A stretch of DNA of 16,593 nucleotides from Flavobacteriales bacterium (GTDB lineage Bacteria > Bacteroidota > Bacteroidia > Flavobacteriales > Flavobacteriaceae): NCBI GenBank assembly GCA_027003085.1, contig JALWYR010000163.1:1-16593 (forward strand), written 5' to 3'. Shown in pieces: positions 13,834 to 16,593 of this stretch. The notes below the pieces were generated by a model. It saw nothing but the letters and a program-made list of their open reading frames with translations, did not search any database and had not been told where the DNA came from. Within the stretch, counting starts at the first letter, position 1. Every line of letters begins with the position of its first letter. The position numbers were made by a program, and so were the translations under genes.

Positions 13834-16593
13834 TTATTTGTTTTTCATCACGTCGTTGCCTTGTTCGTCTTCGAGGCGAACATCAAGGGCCAGTCCGCGA
13901 AGTTCGTGCAAAAGCACGTTGAAGGATTCCGGTATGCCGGGTTCGGGCATAGGCTGCCCTTTGACAATGGCGTTGTAGGTTTTGGTACGGCCCGTAACAT
14001 CGTCGGACTTGACGGTGAGAATTTCGCGTAAGGTGGACGATGCACCGTAGGCTTCCAATGCCCATACCTCCATTTCTCCGAATCGCTGGCCACCGAACTG
14101 GGCTTTACCGCCCAAAGGTTGCTGCGTAATGAGCGAATAGGGGCCGATAGCCCGGGCGTGCATCTTATCGTCAACCAAGTGATTGAGTTTGAGCATATAA
14201 ATTACTCCCACAGTAGTAGGCTGATCGAAACGTTCGCCGGTTCCTCCGTCGTAGAGGTAGGTTACACCTTCTTTGGGAACGCCGGCTTTTTCGGACAAAG
14301 CATTGATTTCATCCAAAGTGGCGCCGTCGAAAATGGGTGTTGAGAATTTGACACCCAATTTCTTGCCTACCCAGCCCAATACGGTTTCGTAAATCTGACC
14401 GATGTTCATACGCGAAGGTACACCCAAAGGGTTCAATACGATGTCCACCGGCGTTCCGTCTTCCAGGAACGGCATATCCTCTTCGCGAACAATCTTGGCC
14501 ACAATACCTTTGTTTCCGTGACGTCCTGCCATTTTATCACCCACTTTGAGCTTGCGTTTTTGGGCAATATAAACCTTGGCCAATTTCAGGATACCCGAAG
14601 GCAAATCATCTCCCACACTAATGGCAAACTTATCACGTCGCAAATTCCCTTTGATTTGATTAACCTTGATTTTATAGTTATTGAGCAATTCCGAAATCAA
14701 ATGGTTCAAATGCTCATCCGTGGTCCACGTGCCGTGGATCAAATGTTCATAATTTTTATAAGCACTTAATGCTTTAAGTGTAAACTTTTTCCCTTTGGGA
14801 AATACTTCCTCTCCCAATTCGTCGTAAACACCTTGTGAGGTTTTTCCATTGACAATCGAAAACAGTTTTTCGACCAGTTTTTCACGCAGGGCTTCCAGCT
14901 GTTCGCCGTATTTTTTCTCCAATTTTTCGATTTCCACCTTGTCCTGCATACGCTTGCGGCGGTCTTTCATCGAACGGGTAAAGAGTTTTTTATCTATAAC
15001 TACTCCCTGCACCGACGAAGGAACTTTGAGCGATGCATCCTTAACATCACCGGCCTTTTCACCGAATATGGCACGCAAGAGTTTTTCTTCGGGCGAAGGG
15101 TCGGATTCGCCTTTGGGCGTTACCTTACCAATCAAAATATCACCCGTTTTGACCTCGGCACCGATGCGGATAATTCCGTTTTCGTCCAAATCTTTGAGTG
15201 CTTCTTCACTCACATTCGGTATATCGTTGGTCAATTCTTCCTGTCCCAATTTGGTGTCGCGCACTTCCAGTGTGAATTCATCGATATGGATGGACGTGTA
15301 ATAATCCTCGCGAACCACTTTTTCGGAAATCACGATAGCGTCCTCGAAGTTGTATCCTTTCCACGGCATAAAGGCCACCAGCAGGTTACGACCCAAAGCC
15401 AATTCGCCGCCTTTGGTGGCATATCCTTCGGTGAGTACCTGGCCTTTTTTGACCCGCTGCCCTTTGCGCACTATGGGCACCAGGTTGATGGTCGTGTTTT
15501 GATTGCTTTTACGGAATTTGATCAGGTTGTAGGTTTTTTCGTCCGGTTCGAAACTTACCAAACGTTCTTCCTCGGTCCGGTCGTAGCGAATCACAATTTT
15601 ATCGGCATCCACATAAACCACTTCACCGTCGCCTTCGGCGTTGATAAGGATACGCGAATCGATGGCCACCCGTTTTTCCAATCCTGTCCCCACAATGGGC
15701 ACCTCGGGATTGATCAGCGGTACCGACTGACGCATCATGTTCGAACCCATCAAAGCCCGGTTGGCGTCGTCATGTTCCAGGAACGGAATCAACGAAGCGG
15801 AAATGGATGCAATTTGGTTGGGTGCCACATCCATATAATCCACTTCTTCGCGCTTGACCACGGGAAAATCACCTTCTTCACGCACTTGCAGGCGTTCGGG
15901 AATAATTTTACCATCGTCATCGGTAGGCGTGGTGGCTTGGGCTATTTTCTTACCTTCTTCTTCTTCGGCTGTCAAATACACGGGTTGTTCGTCATAAAGC
16001 ACTTTGCCGTTTTCCACCTTGTAATAGGGCGTTTCGATAAAGCCCATTTTGTTCACCTTGGCATAAACGGCCAAGGACGAAATAAGCCCGATGTTCGGCC
16101 CTTCGGGTGTCTCGATCGGACACAAACGACCATAGTGGGTGTAGTGAACGTCGCGTACTTCGAATCCGGCTCGCTCACGCGACAAACCACCCGGACCCAA
16201 GGCCGACAAACGACGTTTGTGCGTAATTTCGGCCAAGGGGTTGGTTTGGTCCATAAATTGACTCAATTGGTTGGTACCAAAGAAAGAATTGATAACCGAC
16301 GAAAGCGTTTTGGCATTAATCAAATCGGCCGGTGTAAACACTTCGTTGTCGCGCACGTTCATTCGTTCGCGAATGGTGCGTACCATCCGGGCCAAACCCA
16401 CGGCAAACTGCTGCTGCAATTGTTCGCCCACCGTACGCACACGCCGGTTGGAAAGGTGGTCAATGTCATCCACCTCTTGCTTGGAATTAATAAGCCGGAT
16501 AAGTTGTTTAATAATGGAAATAATATCTTCTTTGGTCAGAACGGTAACATCTTCGGGGATATTCAATCCCAATTTTTTATTGATCCGGTAACG
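13834..16593 (-). CDS. rpoB: DNA-directed RNA polymerase subunit beta, N-terminus beyond window
   Basis: The last 919 residues of RNA polymerase beta. The frame is open to the window's right edge (RYRINKKLGLNIPEDV), and the TTG at 16572 is an internal Leu codon. Roughly the first 350 residues should be missing compared with the usual length. The rifampicin-binding region is intact (TNQLSQFMDQTNPLAEITHK, then RRLSALGPGGLSRERAGFEV), with Asp, His and Ser at the positions most often mutated in resistance. Other landmarks are YGRLCPIETPEGPNIGLI, KGYNFEDAIVISE, KVGDKMAGRHGNKGIVAK, and the C-terminal QPLGGKAQFGGQRFGEMEVW, where beta contacts beta'. It stops at tandem TAA codons 31 bp before rpoC and is transcribed with it. 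The promoter and any rplJL genes would lie outside the window. Confidence 0.98.
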   Translation of the reverse strand, partial: RYRINKKLGLNIPEDVTVLTKEDIISIIKQLIRLINSKQEVDDIDHLSNRRVRTVGEQLQQQFAVGLARMVRTIRERMNVRDNEVFTPADLINAKTLSSVINSFFGTNQLSQFMDQTNPLAEITHKRRLSALGPGGLSRERAGFEVRDVHYTHYGRLCPIETPEGPNIGLISSLAVYAKVNKMGFIETPYYKVENGKVLYDEQPVYLTAEEEEGKKIAQATTPTDDDGKIIPERLQVREEGDFPVVKREEVDYMDVAPNQIASISASLIPFLEHDDANRALMGSNMMRQSVPLINPEVPIVGTGLEKRVAIDSRILINAEGDGEVVYVDADKIVIRYDRTEEERLVSFEPDEKTYNLIKFRKSNQNTTINLVPIVRKGQRVKKGQVLTEGYATKGGELALGRNLLVAFMPWKGYNFEDAIVISEKVVREDYYTSIHIDEFTLEVRDTKLGQEELTNDIPNVSEEALKDLDENGIIRIGAEVKTGDILIGKVTPKGESDPSPEEKLLRAIFGEKAGDVKDASLKVPSSVQGVVIDKKLFTRSMKDRRKRMQDKVEIEKLEKKYGEQLEALREKLVEKLFSIVNGKTSQGVYDELGEEVFPKGKKFTLKALSAYKNYEHLIHGTWTTDEHLNHLISELLNNYKIKVNQIKGNLRRDKFAISVGDDLPSGILKLAKVYIAQKRKLKVGDKMAGRHGNKGIVAKIVREEDMPFLEDGTPVDIVLNPLGVPSRMNIGQIYETVLGWVGKKLGVKFSTPIFDGATLDEINALSEKAGVPKEGVTYLYDGGTGERFDQPTTVGVIYMLKLNHLVDDKMHARAIGPYSLITQQPLGGKAQFGGQRFGEMEVWALEAYGASSTLREILTVKSDDVTGRTKTYNAIVKGQPMPEPGIPESFNVLLHELRGLALDVRLEDEQGNDVMKNK

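Noticed and set aside
1..16593. tRNA or rRNA genes, CRISPR arrays, transposases, phage genes and attachment sites.
   Set aside because: Looked for on both strands and not seen. There are no regularly spaced repeats and no recombinase-like protein.

Overview
The window is a chromosomal segment from a member of the Bacteroidota, probably Flavobacteriia or a close relative. Three things point there. The first is a type B (CHU_C) C-terminal sorting domain followed by PorP/SprF and OmpA-family genes of the type IX secretion (T9SS) world. The second is the order rpoB-rpoC-DUF3467. The third is a set of promoters with the Bacteroidota-type TAnnTTTG -7 element instead of a sigma70 -10 box. Genus and species cannot be read from the sequence alone.

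Region 1 (1-3550, + strand) is a three-gene surface-protein operon closed by a strong terminator. It holds the tail of a large secreted protein (DUF7507-like repeat plus T9SS type B sorting domain), a PorP/SprF-family outer-membrane protein, and a TPR/beta-propeller/CRD/OmpA protein with the domain order of PorE. The likely division of labour is that the first protein is exported by the T9SS, the second assists its secretion or anchoring at the surface, and the third ties the assembly to peptidoglycan.

Region 2 (3551-5450) is a visibly AT-richer accessory patch. A gap of about 375 bp without a convincing gene is followed by two - strand genes I cannot name: a secreted protein with SH3-like motifs and a five-helix membrane protein. 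Their promoter is divergent from that of the next region.

Region 3 (5451-9160, + strand) is housekeeping. It contains a MltD-like lytic transglycosylase, triosephosphate isomerase (tpiA), ribosomal protein bL19 (rplS) with its own promoter and a possibly structured leader, and an NADP-dependent isocitrate dehydrogenase of the eukaryote-like family. Terminators follow rplS and icd.

Region 4 (9172-16593, - strand) is the distal part of the RNA polymerase operon: rpoB (5' end beyond the window), rpoC, and a small DUF3467 gene. It converges on icd at a shared bidirectional terminator.

No tRNA, rRNA, CRISPR array, insertion sequence or phage gene was seen. I found no clear new system. The most open questions are the two-gene accessory module (3927-5391), the rplS leader, and the non-lipoprotein PorE-like protein.
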